Source of the DNA: Fasciolopsis buskii
Lineage: Eukaryota; Platyhelminthes; Trematoda; Plagiorchiida; Fasciolidae
Assembly: GCA_008360955.1 (NCBI GenBank)
Contig: LUCM01006746.1
Span: 194,380 to 258,379, forward strand
Length of the DNA stretch: 64,000 nucleotides
Direction of reading: 5' to 3'
The notes under the pieces are model-generated. The model worked only from the letters and a program-made list of their open reading frames with translations, was not told the DNA's origin and ran no database searches. Both the position numbers and the translations under genes were made by a program. Shown piece by piece: positions 1-12,243 of the stretch (within the stretch, counting starts at the first letter, position 1; every line of letters begins with the position of its first letter).

Positions 1-3000
1 TCATTTCTGCAGTCAGACGGCGTTTGCTGCTGTCAATTTATATTGCCATCATAAACATTATCCATCAATTATATTAACATAATCACGCCATTTCCTATTT
101 TATTTTTTCGGTTAAACAATATTTTCAAAAGATTTTCGCGCCAACGGTCGACTAAAATAATCAGCTACAACCAAAGAAATCCGCATCTGTTTTACCTTTT
201 ATATCCGAAACTTGTTAACACAAAGTGCACACATTCCGGAGATTTTTGTTTCAATTTGGCGGTTCCACTTATGCGCGTGGTGCACTGCGAAGAGTAAAAG
301 CGCACATCGGAACATTGCAGTGTGTATTAAGCCGCGGGGTTCAATTTCGTCCTAGGCATTCTGCGCAGGCGAATAGATTACTTTTGAAGTGCGATTGAGA
401 AGTTAAATTTTGGCGTTACCTGGGACTGCATGGACGGGTTTTCGGTGAATTAAAAAACGGCCCGGAACAGTCCCATTTTCATTTTAAAGGGGTTAATTTG
501 CGTTCCTTCCGGGGACGGTTTTGGGTCGTTTATGGTAGGATTAGAGCAGTTTTGGGGTGTTTTGGGGGCTTTTGTGCTGAACGAGCTGGAACACTGATGG
601 AGACTAGTTTCAGAGTGAAGCCCTCGGTAAGAAGATAGTAATGATAATAGAAATGCTTCTTGGTTTACTAGAAGCACGCTCTGGAGCGCGATGAAAATTG
701 AGCAAATGTTGGCAGGAATAAACACGTACTGAAAATGAATGGATAGAGAATAAAAACACGACTCCAGTTTACTAGGTTTGAGTAGATACCACAACAAAAG
801 CAAGTTCGAGGGCCCAGTTTGTTTCTGCGCAAGGTAAGTAATGGCGTGAAACCCAAGATATGAGACTCGGTGCCTTGGAAAAAAGGCGCAATTTGTCGGG
901 AAATCCACAAAAGAACTCACTTGCGGCAGTGATTTAATAGAAAGTGGGCTGGAAATCGCAGAAAAAGCATCACAATTTAATTGAATGATGGGGTTGATTT
1001 GGCAGCATCTATGATGTTCAGAACGACTCTTGACATTGGTCTGCCGGTCAAGAACGTCGAGAAAGGAGAACTTGGTGTGGGTGGGCAAACTACAGTCGAA
1101 TGAAACAAACCAAGGACCGTCAGTGATCAAGCGCATATTACAGTAAGGAGCTGGGAAGGATCACCAATTCACGTTTGGGACATGGAGAAAAATGGAACAA
1201 GCGGAGGTAGGATTAGATGCGGTAAATGTGGAAAAGAAGGCCAATCTGGATTCCACAAACACAAATAATAAAGAAATGCAAGTGATGGAAATGTGAATTA
1301 GAAGATAGCTGGATGTCTTTAATAAGTAGATTGGCGGCTGTGGCTTATTTTATTTTGTTGGGACATTTTGGCGAGGTGTCCAAGTGAAAGGGTGAAAAGC
1401 TGGAGCTCAGCATGATAGAATAATAAAGACTGTTTGCCTGAGCTACAGTATCATCAAAGCGTGGCCTCTTCCGCTCACTAGTTGTTCGTCTGAGACCTGA
1501 AATGTAGAATTTGTAGGTGTCTGTGGAAAGGTCGAGCCTCGGGAAAGCCCTCCACTTTGTAGTTCTGAGTTATAATGTGTTACGGAGTTTATTATTTATT
1601 TGACTTGGCCTTGGATACATGTTTTAGTTCCGGGTATTGTAGCTTCACTGCTCTTAGTTTAGATTGATAACGTGTGATATATTTTGGGAGCGGTGTATGG
1701 CTTGATTGCAGTGAAATCGGATGTGCCCTATGGGGAAGCAGCATGGTTCATTCGCACCGATTGCATCTGCTAGAGCCAGTCGGTGGTTGGGATTGAAATT
1801 TTGAGCGGAAGATGGATAGCATGCCTGGAAAACAAAAGAAAAGGATAGATGGATAGTTGGAATGTTTTCCCGCTGCTGGCCAGGGTGGCCAGGCAACAGA
1901 AAGAAATTGGTAAGATTATGAGGACGCTTGAGCAACGTTCTGAAGCTGTTTGGTGATCCCTACTAGATTTTGAAGAAAAAAATATGCACTATGAAATTTG
2001 TGAGTTAAAAAGGGACAAAGAGGCTCGGTTTCGGGGGGACAAGTTTACCTCTTCTCGTTATGAAGGATGATGAGGATGTGGTCCGAGGTAGGATGATAGA
2101 TCTGGGTCTAGGGAATAACCGCGATAATATTTGAAGAGCCAAGGGTAAACTTAAAAGTCATGGGTAAACCTGCATTGATTAAAATAGACTGAGTCAGATG
2201 CGACGATAAAAGAATGTAAGTTGACAACCATAACCGCCAGTTTCATGATCACCCGCGGGGCTGAAATCACCATCTAAGATTGCGCACACTGCACAGGACG
2301 GTAGTACTTTCTGCGCTGGGGATCTTACGGATGAACAAGGGGTAATACGCGGAAAATAGGTATTGCGAAGCTTAAAAGAATTGTACGTTCCACTTTGTTT
2401 CGATACACATGACCAGACATGTCCAGGCCAACTTACACGATGCTGTCCCTGGTAGGCCATACATATATAACTAGAGTCATATGAGCATCAAACTGAGCGA
2501 AAAAAAGACAATTCATGTAATCAGCTGCAGAGCTTTTTACGTGTGGCGTCAATAATCTCTACTCCTCCGCATAAGACAATAAACACAATAATAGTCGATT
2601 GCTTCGTCAGGTGAATGGCCTTTGACTCATGCGGAGTCCATGTTTGAAATTTGACAGTAGCAAGAAAATATTTCGCTAGATTTTGACGGTACTTGCACCA
2701 AACGATTAGCTCGCCAAGAGATTTGCTATTTTGGTTTACTTTTCTCCTATCCGTTTGTTGCTTCCGGGTTGTAGGAATGCGGTTGTCGCTGCTTGGGTGG
2801 CCAGGTTTCCCACAGCGCCACCCACCGTGGTCTCACACGAGTCCGCTAAACTTTCTGTTCATCTAATGAAATATAACTGCGCCGAGGAATGAGTCGCATG
2901 CGACGGTTCATGCAGTAATGGAGACGATAAAATCATACTCGCTATTTATGCGATATTTTCCAGTTTCAAAGCAAAATTCCGAGTCATATTGCAAAACTCA

Positions 3001-3318
3001 CGTGAAAATAAAAACAGATTCACACACCTTTTTGCCTGAAAACTTAAGATCGCAATTCATTCAAGGAACATTCTGGAGTAGATGCATGGGAATTATCGCT
3101 AGACAAGCACAAACAAGGATTGCTTCGACCAGCGTTTAAGCGTAAAGCAAATACCTAGGATCATGAGTGTAGCGCCGCTGGGACCGAGCCATAGCCATGT
3201 ATTAAGGTGACATAACTAATTGAAATAGTGTTCATCGTCGTAGTTATCGAAATGTAAGTGTGGACATGACATGTTAGGGGTTATTAGTTTTGTGTTAGCT
3301 AGGGAATCCAATGCGGCC
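1..3318. other. Unassigned sequence, no gene seen
   Basis: I find no transposon motif, RNA gene or convincing exon here. The longest frame (minus strand, 450-1136, 228 codons) is rich in Ser, Leu and Phe and only about 17% of its codons start with G, which argues against coding. Minus-strand frames at 1654-1935 and 2194-2460 have no family motif that I can defend. Confidence 0.5.
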
Positions 3319-3710
3319 CCACTCCATCCTTTGCGCTGGCTGTCTATCCCCGAAGGAAGCTGCTATCCTGATCTGACGCTCCAGTGCCTGGCCGCGCGAC
3401 CCTGAGACAAGCCAAGCCACGCTAACTACCGCCCCGGGTGCTTCATCTCAGATGGACCATCAAGGTTGTCCAAACAGTTACTATCACTACTGAAATGCCG
3501 CGCAACCCCCAACCTCGAAACCCGTACCGCCACAGAACACCATAATGTCCAACATTAAACAAGGACAACACAGGTCATTCAAGGCAAGTGTATTTAAGGA
3601 TTGATTGTAAATCTCACACGTGCTCGTTTACTTCCCGCCACGCATCAAAATCCGCTCCGGGCCGCATAAGCCCAGTAACCATTTTTGTAAGTTCCATTGT
3701 CTCTGTCCAC
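3319..3710 (+). repeat. Dispersed repeat R1, copy A
   Basis: This stretch aligns by eye along its whole length with 11869-12243 and over its first 220 bases with the reverse complement of 16833-17049. Shared landmarks in order are GATCTGACGCTCCAGT, ACTACTGAAATGC, CCGTACCGCCAC and, in copies A and B only, AGAACACCATAAT and AGCCGCATAAG-like blocks. No open frame is conserved between copies, so I treat it as a non-coding part of a mobile element of unknown class. Confidence 0.8.
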
Positions 3711-4197
3711 ACTTCTTCATATATTTCCGTCCCGTAAATTGTCTGATGCAACTTTGAAGGTATCCTGCTGTTTCATTTACAGCATTATTTTGACTACTGA
3801 ATGTTGTAGATTACCACTCTCCATCCACTTCACATGATATCCAGTGTGATTTCTACTCTTCTCCATCCCGTCACTACATCCATATTGATCTTCATCTTTA
3901 ACATTTTACCCTCCTGATCTTTGATGGACCCGGCCACTTGACAAAACCCACCATTTCTCCCCATCCAAATTATGCGCCGGCGATGCGCACCTTTGATCCG
4001 TTTAATTATGGACTGACTCGCAGTGCACGACTCATAGTCAGCCCAGGAAAGTTTTGGCAATGGATTATCTAGCTCTGATGCGAAGCCCAAAAACTCGTGA
4101 TTAGCCTATCTTATTGCAGCTTATGCTCATGAGAGCACAGAAACTGCATCTTCACGACAATTTTTGTTTCACGATTTCCACTGCGCCATTTGTGTGC
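3711..4197. other. Unassigned; possibly body of a LINE 3' end
   Basis: No motif was recognised. It lies between R1 copy A and a LINE-type 3' tail on the same strand, so it may belong to one inserted element. The minus-strand frame 3830-4090 shows nothing familiar. Confidence 0.3.
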
Positions 4198-4260
4198 AAA
4201 TTTGATCTTGCCTTGGGCATGACTCGAATTTCGAGAAATATACCCAATATTATTATTATG
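4198..4260 (+). mobile_element. LINE-type 3' tail, copy 1
   Basis: The sequence TTTGATCTTGCCTTG, a short variable part containing TCGAGAA and TATAC, and a final TTATTATTAT run recur at 10110-10173 in the same order and strand. A short simple-repeat tail after a conserved 3' block is typical of CR1/jockey-type LINEs. The protein-coding part of this copy is not visible upstream, so it is probably a severely truncated insertion. Confidence 0.6.
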
Positions 4261-6880
4261 TAGCTGGTACAGATTTACAAAATTCAATGGGGGTGTTAAT
4301 TGCCGGTACTATGATGCATAGCTGTAGAGTAAAAATAGTGGAGTATGTGGTAACCAAGAATTATGAAGTGACGGCTAGGAGGGTCGTTTAGAAATGCTGC
4401 GTAGAGTTTGTATTAGTCTGTGGGCATGAAACTGGTTGTGAGTGGCAAGACATCGTCAGCAGGTATCAAAGAAAGTTGCGAAATCCAGGCAATAATACAG
4501 CAGAGGCATTAAATCTGTGATTTGGCTAAACAGTAAAGCTGAGAGAATTCACCTACCTGACTTTGCTTTTGTGAAATGCTGCCTAATAAAGTGAACGGCA
4601 GGCAGAAATTTTGCGGGCTGTAGATCAAGGGTAGCGGTGTTAAAGCATGGTCAAGTGAGGGGCCGAGAATCCAGGAATGTTAGCTCCGGAGAGGTAGGGT
4701 TTCCAAGTAAAACGCATTTGAGCATATATCAGCACCTAATTATCTTTATAAGTGTACCAAAGCAACTGAGTCAAAGCTGACTGAGAGTTTTGGCGAATTT
4801 GTCCGGCATCACGCTTCCGGAAGTAGATAATACCAGGTGAGTTGAAGCAGCATAGCTGCAGTGAGAAGTGATTGTTAACTTCAAGTAGAATTAGATGGCC
4901 TTGAATAGAAGTAAATATCTGCCTTCTTGTCATTCTGCCGGCTGCGGATTGGAAAGCTGTCAATCGTGGGGGCAGCTTAGGAAAGGGGTGAAGGAGTAGG
5001 CACACTACAGCCCAAAGGAACACCGAGAGTTTGGCTGATATCGTTAACAAATCCGTTTATTTGGGTGCGCATGGATGGTTGGACAGGCCGATCTAGCGCG
5101 ATTCTTCCGCATACGTCAGCAAGAACAAAACAAACCAATATGCTGGTGGACGAACATTGAAAAATGTCGCAAACATGCTTGCGGAAGGAACTGAGGATGG
5201 GGTTGGACTGGGGACTGAATGCATCGGCAGTAAAAAAATCTTGGTTTATAGGATCGAACCTAAGCTGGAATGCCGCAAAGGTTGTCCATCAGACTGCCTG
5301 GTAGACGTGTTCAGTTAGAAAAGGAATAAAGAAGCCATGAAACTTGTAGGGCTCCCTGGATACGAAAAGAAAGAATATCAGTGTTAACGGGGAACCACTG
5401 GTAGAATTCGATGGAGGCTAGTAATGTTATGGTTCCCGATGCAGACTACATTGCTTCTGGGTGGACTCGGTTGGATTAGACAAAATATGTTCGATGCAAC
5501 CGGGCTAAAGTCGACCGTGTAGTGGGAGACAAGGACGAAGATTTAGAATTGAGGCTCATGGTGAAGTTTGAAGAGAAAAGAAAAGTTCAACTTGATAAGG
5601 TCAAAACTGTAACAGCTCATATCGGTCTGCATAAATAAGGCTTGTTGAAAAATCGAGAAGGTTCTTTGTGAAAAGCCCGTTAAACTTTTTCTACAGCAGC
5701 ACGAACAGATCTGAGCATGTCTGGAAAATGCCACACAGTACTCGAATTGCGATCCACCATAAAAGGTGTATATCGTTAGCCCAAAAATTGCAGTAGGATA
5801 TGTTTTAGCAACGAGGACTTTAGTTCCGTTAGCCCCAGCAATTTGGCAAATCGCTTGCTCTCGGAAGTTCAATAACCAGCAGGATTGCAAAAATAACGTT
5901 TGCGCACCTTGACTGTCTGCGCTACAACTGTCATTCATTTTTCGTTGTTTTGTTGTCGGATATTTGGTTTAATTATGTTCTCTCTTTGCCGCTACAATCG
6001 CTCAGAATTAAGGTCGATTAAAACGGTATCGTTTCTCAACATGGACCGGAATCCTGCATTGCTGCACCTCAAGGTTCTCCTCATCGATCTAAAAAATACC
6101 CTCGTGCTGGTTGGCAGGCAGATCTTGAATGCATTTTAACAGCCAAGTGTCCATGCCGGCATCTTAAAGTACCGACATCCCTTGTCTGTTTATGAAAACG
6201 TCCCATCTGTCCCTCACACTTTACTCACCGATCCATGATCACAAGCGTAATCTGCAAGCAAGAATTGTGGCTCCATCTTGATATCGTTGATGCACTCCTG
6301 TCGATATACGGCTTCAAATTCCGTCGGCGGGGCGGGTTTTCCGACAAAAGATTGGAGGCGGTGTCAGCATAAATGAACACTTGGGCTGGAAACTTCGAGG
6401 TTGTTTATGCCTAATCCACACGTTTCCGTGCTCCTCAAAATCAGCCTGCTGCTCGGACGTACAGTGTAACTCAGGGTGTATTGTTTTGCTTCGAATTATA
6501 TATTATTTAATTTAGCCAGTCACTTAACGGCTGTCATTTGTCGTGGGGAATAATTGCCCCGTTAACCTGCTCCAGACCGTTGATGCTCACTCAGTCTTAT
6601 GAAGTATTCAGAAGTTACGTCGGTGCGTCTTACAGCAATTTTACCTTAACCATTAGCGTTTCCCTCAAATGAGCTGCACCAACCCGATTACACACGGCAC
6701 CCCGTCATCACTATAGTCGTAACAAATATAAGTGGTCACCTTTTACAACCCTGCTTAGAGTTTCTTCCCAAACTAAATTTCCAAGCAAGAGTAGAATGGC
6801 GGGTGGTGTTCATCAGTGATCCAAACGGGCCAATGACAGTGTTTGCGCAACTAAATCTACAAGACGCTCCTAAGTTGGCC
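4261..6880. other. Unassigned sequence, no gene seen
   Basis: Several minus-strand frames (4736-5050, 5543-5938) are open by chance-level length and have non-coding composition (about 15 to 21% of codons starting with G). A weak plus-strand resemblance to a LINE endonuclease tail near 6350-6470 was not strong enough to call. Confidence 0.4.
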
Positions 6881-7377
6881 CCCGTTTGGGATTGATGAAC
6901 CAATGCTCCGTAGTAATTATTGACCTAGTGGGTGAAGCCCATGACGGGGCACAAATCTTCGAAAGAAGATTACCCAATTTAATGGATCATGGTAACAACT
7001 TGGAGCACGCTATCTCAAAGTATGCACTCCTATCCCGCTTCATCGACCCCGAAACACGACTCAATAAGCATGACCTGATGGCTTCTGGCAACGTCCTGGT
7101 TGTGCTGGCCTCTGAACCATCAAATAGAGTGGACAGGACGTGTAATGTTATTGTCTTTACCATTCTTGATTTTGTTCTTATGAATGGCTTTAGAGGTCAA
7201 CTCATGGCAGCTAGTGGCATGGCGCGCATGCCATGTATAATGTCGAAGCTGCGGAAGCGGGCCCAACGTCACAGTCGTCCCTTCATGTTGCAGTTTCAGA
7301 CAAAATTTCCAGCAAAATTATTTATCAGAAAGGAAAGCCTTATCGCTGCAACTACAACGTTTAAAAAATTAAATTAA
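6878..7377 (+). CDS. Unrecognised coding-like ORF just 5' of a LINE
   Basis: I do not recognise this product. The frame is open for about 166 codons up to a TAA. About 27% of codons start with G, the amino-acid mix is balanced, and this contrasts with the longer 228-codon frame at 450-1136. The predicted protein begins around VGPRLGLMNQCSVVIIDLVG, is mixed hydrophobic and charged, and becomes Lys/Arg-rich near its end. There is no in-frame ATG at the very start; the first internal ATG is six codons in. It lies 60 bases upstream of the first coding-like segment of the plus-strand CR1-like LINE, so it could be a first ORF of that element, part of another element, or a host exon. Confidence 0.3.
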
Positions 7378-7442
7378 CTATAGACAAAATATGGTTGCAG
7401 TGAGAAACTGTTGCCCTAACGTTATCAAACCCGATTTCCAAG

Positions 7443-8587
7443 ATGCCGTCAGCAAACAATGCACGGCCCGTCACAGCAGAGTCATCTAAATCAGGCATTG
7501 TGTCCCCAAAACACTCAGTCATTTGTCGGCCTAAGAGAAATTCATCAGAGCCAACACCGCCCACCGGGTTTATTGCCCGACGTTGTAGACTTCCGTTTAA
7601 ACGCTCTCACCTAGGCTCCAGCAACTCAAAGCCAACTTGTTGAGTCAGGTTCAAGCACCCGTCTACCCTGCATTCGCTCTACGGTACGATCGCCAAGGCC
7701 AGTTCCTCTAGTTCACCGTCATACTCTATACTGCCCCCAAAGGCTGCAGGCTCCCAAGTGACTAATGATGCGCTTGACACTAAGGAAAGCGACTTTTCTC
7801 CAACCGAAGATATTGCGACCCTCCTCAATATAAGTGGTCCACGTAAGACACTAACCTTTTCCACCTCCCAAGATCCTCCAAGTTCATAAATAATAGCACG
7901 GTGCCATGTCCTGTCCCATTGGAGCTACCATGATCACCTAGCGCAGCCGCTTCAGTACGTTTGGCTTGCTCGGTTAGGTTTCAGTCTCTTCATTTAAGCG
8001 CCACAAAATGACCCCGCAGCACCGAGGACCATCTCTCGCTAGCCCATCCAAAGACGTTATTCAATAATCATGACTTCACTCTCGGTTGCCGTCCCAGAAC
8101 TGGAACTGATTTCCTTAGCGCTGGCCCGTCCACTGTTCTCCCAAACGTAGGTATGAACTATAGGCAACTCGGGACAAGACCACGCTTTTTCGAGTTCCCC
8201 ATGACTGAGCGTTGCCAGCCTATAATCACAAGGATTAAGCCGACCTGCCTACATCCACTGTCCTACCTTCCCGGACCAAATCTCGAGGCTTCCAATCAGC
8301 TAGAAGTTAGGCCTCCCGACACCATGCCACCTATTGATTTGCTCCAAAATGTAGTCAGTATACCTTTTATTTTATCCGGTTTCTCCTTCAGCCATACCAT
8401 ACCTTACACCTCTGTTGCACAGCCTCCTCACTCCCCAACGAACGCACGTTGCTCACCGCCTAAACCACTCAACAGTTTGGAATCTACCGTAGCTCGTGAT
8501 TCATGCGTGACAGGAGATGGTCACCCAAAGGCCTTACCACCAACAACCATTATTTCTTGCCTGTCTCACAAAGACTTTTCACCCTAA
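7443..8587 (+). pseudogene. 5' ORF region of decayed CR1-like LINE
   Basis: Broken plus-strand frames rich in Ser, Pro and Thr run from 7443 to a TAA at 8587 and lead directly, after about 60 bases, into the endonuclease motif of the same element. Frame changes occur near 7643, 7890 and 8150. I see no CCHC knuckle or other defining motif, so its role (a nucleic-acid-binding first ORF, or the N-terminal part of the polyprotein) is inferred only from position. The last open piece (8153-8587, 144 codons) is the longest. Codon phase shifts and stops mean that it cannot encode a working protein. Confidence 0.45.
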
Positions 8588-8650
8588 ATGAACTCTCACG
8601 AACATGATGAAATTTAGCCCATTTATCCACATTCACATGCTTCTACTACT

Positions 8651-8960
8651 GAGCCATTTTCATTGCTAACATTAAATGCTCGCTCGATACTAAATAAGGT
8701 GCACGCGCTGCGCCCGTTGGTGTGTACACATAGATATGATTTCATTCTTACCGCTGAGAAATGGCTGACCGACAGTACCCCGACAGAGACATTGCCTTAA
8801 TTGGTTACAATGATTTTAGGAAATACAGGATAAATAAGCGTGGGAGGGGCTGCCCCATATTCAAAAGAGACACCCCTTCAGCCTCCTGGTGCAATCATCC
8901 CACCTTTGATAAGCTGAAAAATTCTCTCTGGGAAACTGTGGCTATCGGAATCAGGGCTTA
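8651..8960 (+). pseudogene. CR1-like LINE endonuclease, N-terminal part
   Basis: The frame shows the hallmark opening of an APE-type LINE endonuclease: FSLLTLNARSILNKVHALRP, then a DFILTAEKWL block (the usual T-E-T/S-W-L catalytic box, here with Ala-Glu), then TPDRDIALIGYNDFRK and a Gly/Arg-rich RGRGCPIF segment. The domain nicks target DNA to prime reverse transcription. It breaks off around 8960-9000 at a TAA and resumes near 10190 after an inserted sequence. Both the frame changes and the interruption show that it is dead. Confidence 0.75.
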
Positions 8961-8999
8961 ATTATCATCCTGTGTGCTCCTCGCTTTTCATGTCATCAT

Positions 9000-10173
9000 C
9001 TCTTTACCTTCCTGGCAAGGCTGAACAGGTCGTTTTGCAGCAGCCCCATACATTCAACTACCAATAAACTGCTACCATATCTCCATTTTTGCTACCACAT
9101 TTTTTGGAATGGATGCACTATGTTGCAAGTTTGTTGCCGCGATCCAATAATCTTCATAACTCCAAGCTGGAACCCAAGCCAGACTTCCTCCATCTTGCGT
9201 TTCAGATCTCCCATCAGTCCTCGTAATGGCGATTCCAAATCTGCTACACTATCAGTCCTGTTAAGAACCTGTTGGCTAGAACTGGCGCTCGAGTTCTGGT
9301 CCGGTCAACCGAAACTACGCGGATTATCGCACTGGATATCTCAGCCTCATCTTTGCAATTGGATAAAACCGCGATTGCTACTGCCTCCGGAACTGCTTGC
9401 GCACCTCATATTCTCCAAACGCACTGCTTACTAAGATCAAAATGTGTGACAACAAGAATGACAGCATAGAGCGCATTCTTGGCGAGTCTATTTAAGGAGC
9501 GATCTACACAACATTTCTCTTATCTGACGCGCCTCCCGGTACAGCTTACCGCCATCTGTATGTAAATATAATCGCTATCCTTGGGAGTTCAATATGCGTA
9601 GCTTCACAAATTTCCTCCAGATTGTTTGAGACGATCTTGACAGTCTCCCTCCGCCCCCAGCATTGTTTTGGCCATTCGTTGTCAAAACTTGCCTTATTCA
9701 ATTTGCCTGACGTTCCGCCTGGTTTTCGCCGCTTTTATGCAGTTACCGCATAACCATTGCTTGTCGTCTCTTCAGCTCAACGTTTCCGCCCATCATGCAA
9801 CGCTCCTTACGTTTGGGGACTCCGGCCATATCTCGACATCCGCTGCTGAGCCCCATCCATGTTGTGCGCCAACAATGAGCACATTCAATGAACTTAAACA
9901 CGAAATGGCTCGTAGTCCGTTGTCTACAAACAGTCCGAGGAATCTCTTTTTGGTCTTGAAAAATTGGTTTTCTATTTTTTGCTTTTCACTGGTATACTTG
10001 TACCTTTCTCATTGCTTCGCATCATCTCACTTCATTTTCCAGTGAGCCTCTGCAATAACTCAATGTTGCTCCGGTCCCCTTATCACATTCCTGTACATCC
10101 TCCTTGTAAAATTTTGATCTTGCCTTGAGCAAGCCTTTCGCAAATCGAGAAGTATACTTTATTATTATTATTA
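9000..10173 (+). mobile_element. Second LINE 3' fragment inserted in the endonuclease
   Basis: This block separates two halves of one endonuclease domain and ends in the same conserved tail as 4198-4260 (TTTTGATCTTGCCTTGAGCA and a TTATTATTATTA run). The inside carries long but low-information frames (9120-9434, 9668-10045) without a motif that I recognise. The simplest reading is a truncated LINE inserted into an older LINE on the same strand. The 5' boundary is approximate, because the host endonuclease becomes unreadable between 8960 and 9020. Confidence 0.55.
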
Positions 10174-10189
10174 GTTGCATCCACCTTCC

Positions 10190-10310
10190 CCCTAGTAAGC
10201 ATCAGTCAGAGTTCTTACAACTAACTGATGCGCTTATCGCGGCCACCGACCTTCCAGGTCCTAAGCTGATGGCCGGCGGCTTCAACGACCCAGGGATTTG
10301 TTAGCCTTCA
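10190..10310 (+). pseudogene. CR1-like LINE endonuclease, C-terminal part
   Basis: After the inserted fragment the frame resumes with LTDALIAATDLPGPKLMAGG followed by FNDP. This is the G-D-F-N-x-P box of APE endonucleases with the catalytic Asp changed to Gly. It continues the domain that stops near 8960. A stop follows soon after, and the remainder up to about 10740 is too decayed to follow. Confidence 0.65.
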
Positions 10311-10739
10311 TCCTTCTTCGGAAAATTACTTTCTTTGTTTGTTTCCATTGTAAGACTGTGTGGGTGGACACAGCGTGTTTCATTACCCACAAGGGCCGAC
10401 AGTATTCTTCGCAAATGACGTAACACAGGTGCGCACATTCATAGACAAAAAAGTATTCTGATGTGATCATTCCCAGATTGTTTACAAGGTCTCAGTTTTG
10501 ACGTCCGTCATCTCGCCATCATCTTCCACTAAATCATACCACAATAACTCATGGAGCCATCTTTCTTCTATAGTTTGTAGCCAAAATTAGGACAGTTTCT
10601 TTCTATCAGCGGATCCCCAACTGACCCCTAACCAATTTTACGCAACTCCAGTTGACAGCCTTGATCTGATCAATTCAACTCAGTGTGGCACAATCCCATA
10701 AATTTTGGGCGCTCTTGACCGCCTCGAAATAAGCATTCC

Positions 10740-11600
10740 TTAATCCAAACATCATTTAAAGGAACAAAAGCATTTGCTCTGATATTGCAAATGAGCCTTC
10801 TGTATAACAATATTGGGACATTTTTTGATTCTCTTCGAAAGAAGAAGGAACTTCAAGCATTGCACTTTGCCAACAAGGCTGCAGCACTGACAAAACCACT
10901 GGGAACAAACAACTCTCTAACTAGTACGCAGATCAAGTCTGTCATATTCAGGGGCATGGGCGTAAATGACCCGCTGCTAACATCAGAAGTGTTCGATGAT
11001 TATTTTTCCGCCACTATTTCAAACGTCAAACATCATTAAACCGGAAGTTCCCCCGGTTAACTCTGCTTCCCCTCCTAGATTCTCCTTCCACTCAAGTGAT
11101 ATTAAACCACCGCTGTCAGAAATGAGACCGTCTTTCCACGTTGGACCGGAGGACCTTCTCCGACCCTTTTCAAATCGGGGGGTGCAGACAGCCTTTACTT
11201 TTATCCAATCTAATTATTCTTTCATTAAATTGCGGCTCTTTCCCCCGGCCAACGTAAACTTTTGTCATCGTCCCAATTTACAAAACCAGTTCAAAGCAGG
11301 AGCCATCTAATTACAAACCCATCAATCACACCCCCGTTGTCTCTCATTAACGCTGGCCAACATGGTATCCTTCAAAGTAAATCACGTTTTCTTTGCATGT
11401 CTGATTCCTTAAACATAGTGACGAAGGCTGCCAACGACGGAAAGTTGGGGATTTTGATGTTTTTAGATATGACGAAGACTTTGGATTGCGTATCTCACCG
11501 GAAGCTTCTCATATTAGTCAAACGCTGCATCCGCGAAGATGTCAGAAGATGGCAGAGGAACGCGCTAAAAATAAAGACCATGAAGCGCAGGACTGACTGA
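10740..11600 (+). pseudogene. CR1-like LINE reverse transcriptase, truncated
   Basis: Three frames carry the finger and palm start of a LINE reverse transcriptase: a connector with NIGTFFDSLRKKKELQALHF, a shifted stretch with the equivalent of NRGVQTAFTF and LITNPSITPP, then INAGQHGILQSKSRF and the motif-A region LGILMFLDMTKTLDCVSHRK. The domain would copy the element RNA at the nicked target. A deletion removes roughly 25 residues before INAGQHG, and the frame ends shortly after motif A with no Y-x-D-D box, so the gene is truncated at 3'. R1 copy B begins 270 bases further on. Confidence 0.75.
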
Positions 11601-11868
11601 GTCATATACCCTACGGAGAGCAAGCAGACGGTGTTCGTTGCACACGTCCCGTCGACGGAAAACTACCTCCTGCGTATTTCAAGACCTTCGTCAGGTCACT
11701 GCAGTCTTTTCTAAAAAAACTTACTATTATCGCTAATCATAATTTGTTCAATCACTTTAACACCAGCTGGAGCGAATTCCAGGCTGCCTTCTCTCTCCAG
11801 CTATTCTCCATGCTCGCCAGTGCCCACAGATGCGGCGCAAACTCTCGGCGAATGATTCAATCCAGCCG
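11601..11868. other. Unassigned spacer
   Basis: It lies between the broken reverse transcriptase and R1 copy B. It may be decayed 3' sequence of the LINE, but no motif is visible. Confidence 0.3.
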
Positions 11869-12243
11869 ATGCGCTTGTTGCCTATCTCCTGCTATCGTGA
11901 CCTGACGCTCCAGTATCGGGCCGCGTAAACCTACTATACACCAATCCAGGCCAATGACGAACCGAGTACCTCATCTCCGATGAACCTTGATGACTGGCCA
12001 AAATAGCTACTAACACTACTGAAATGCGGCGCTATCCCCATACTTCCAGAACCCTACCGCCGCAGAACACCATAATCTCCGATACTAAACAAGAACAACA
12101 CACAGATCACACATGACAAGCGTATTTAAGAATTAATTACAATTCTTTCACGTACCCGTTCACTTCCCGTCACACTTCACAGTCCGATCCCAGCCGCATA
12201 AGTCCAGCGACCATTCCTGTGAATTCCATCGTCTCTTCGTCCA
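11869..12243 (+). repeat. Dispersed repeat R1, copy B
   Basis: It aligns with copy A (3319-3710) end to end with many substitutions and a short deletion near 11890. Shared blocks include CTGACGCTCCAGTA, CACTACTGAAATGC, CCCTACCGCCGCAGAACACC, ATAATCTCCGA and AGCCGCATAAG. It is clearly older or more diverged than copies A and C are from each other. Confidence 0.75.

Noticed and set aside
450..1136. Longest open frame in the window (minus strand, 228 codons)
   Set aside because: Rich in Ser/Leu/Phe, about 17% G-start codons, no motif. A frame of this length can occur by chance in 64 kb read in six frames.
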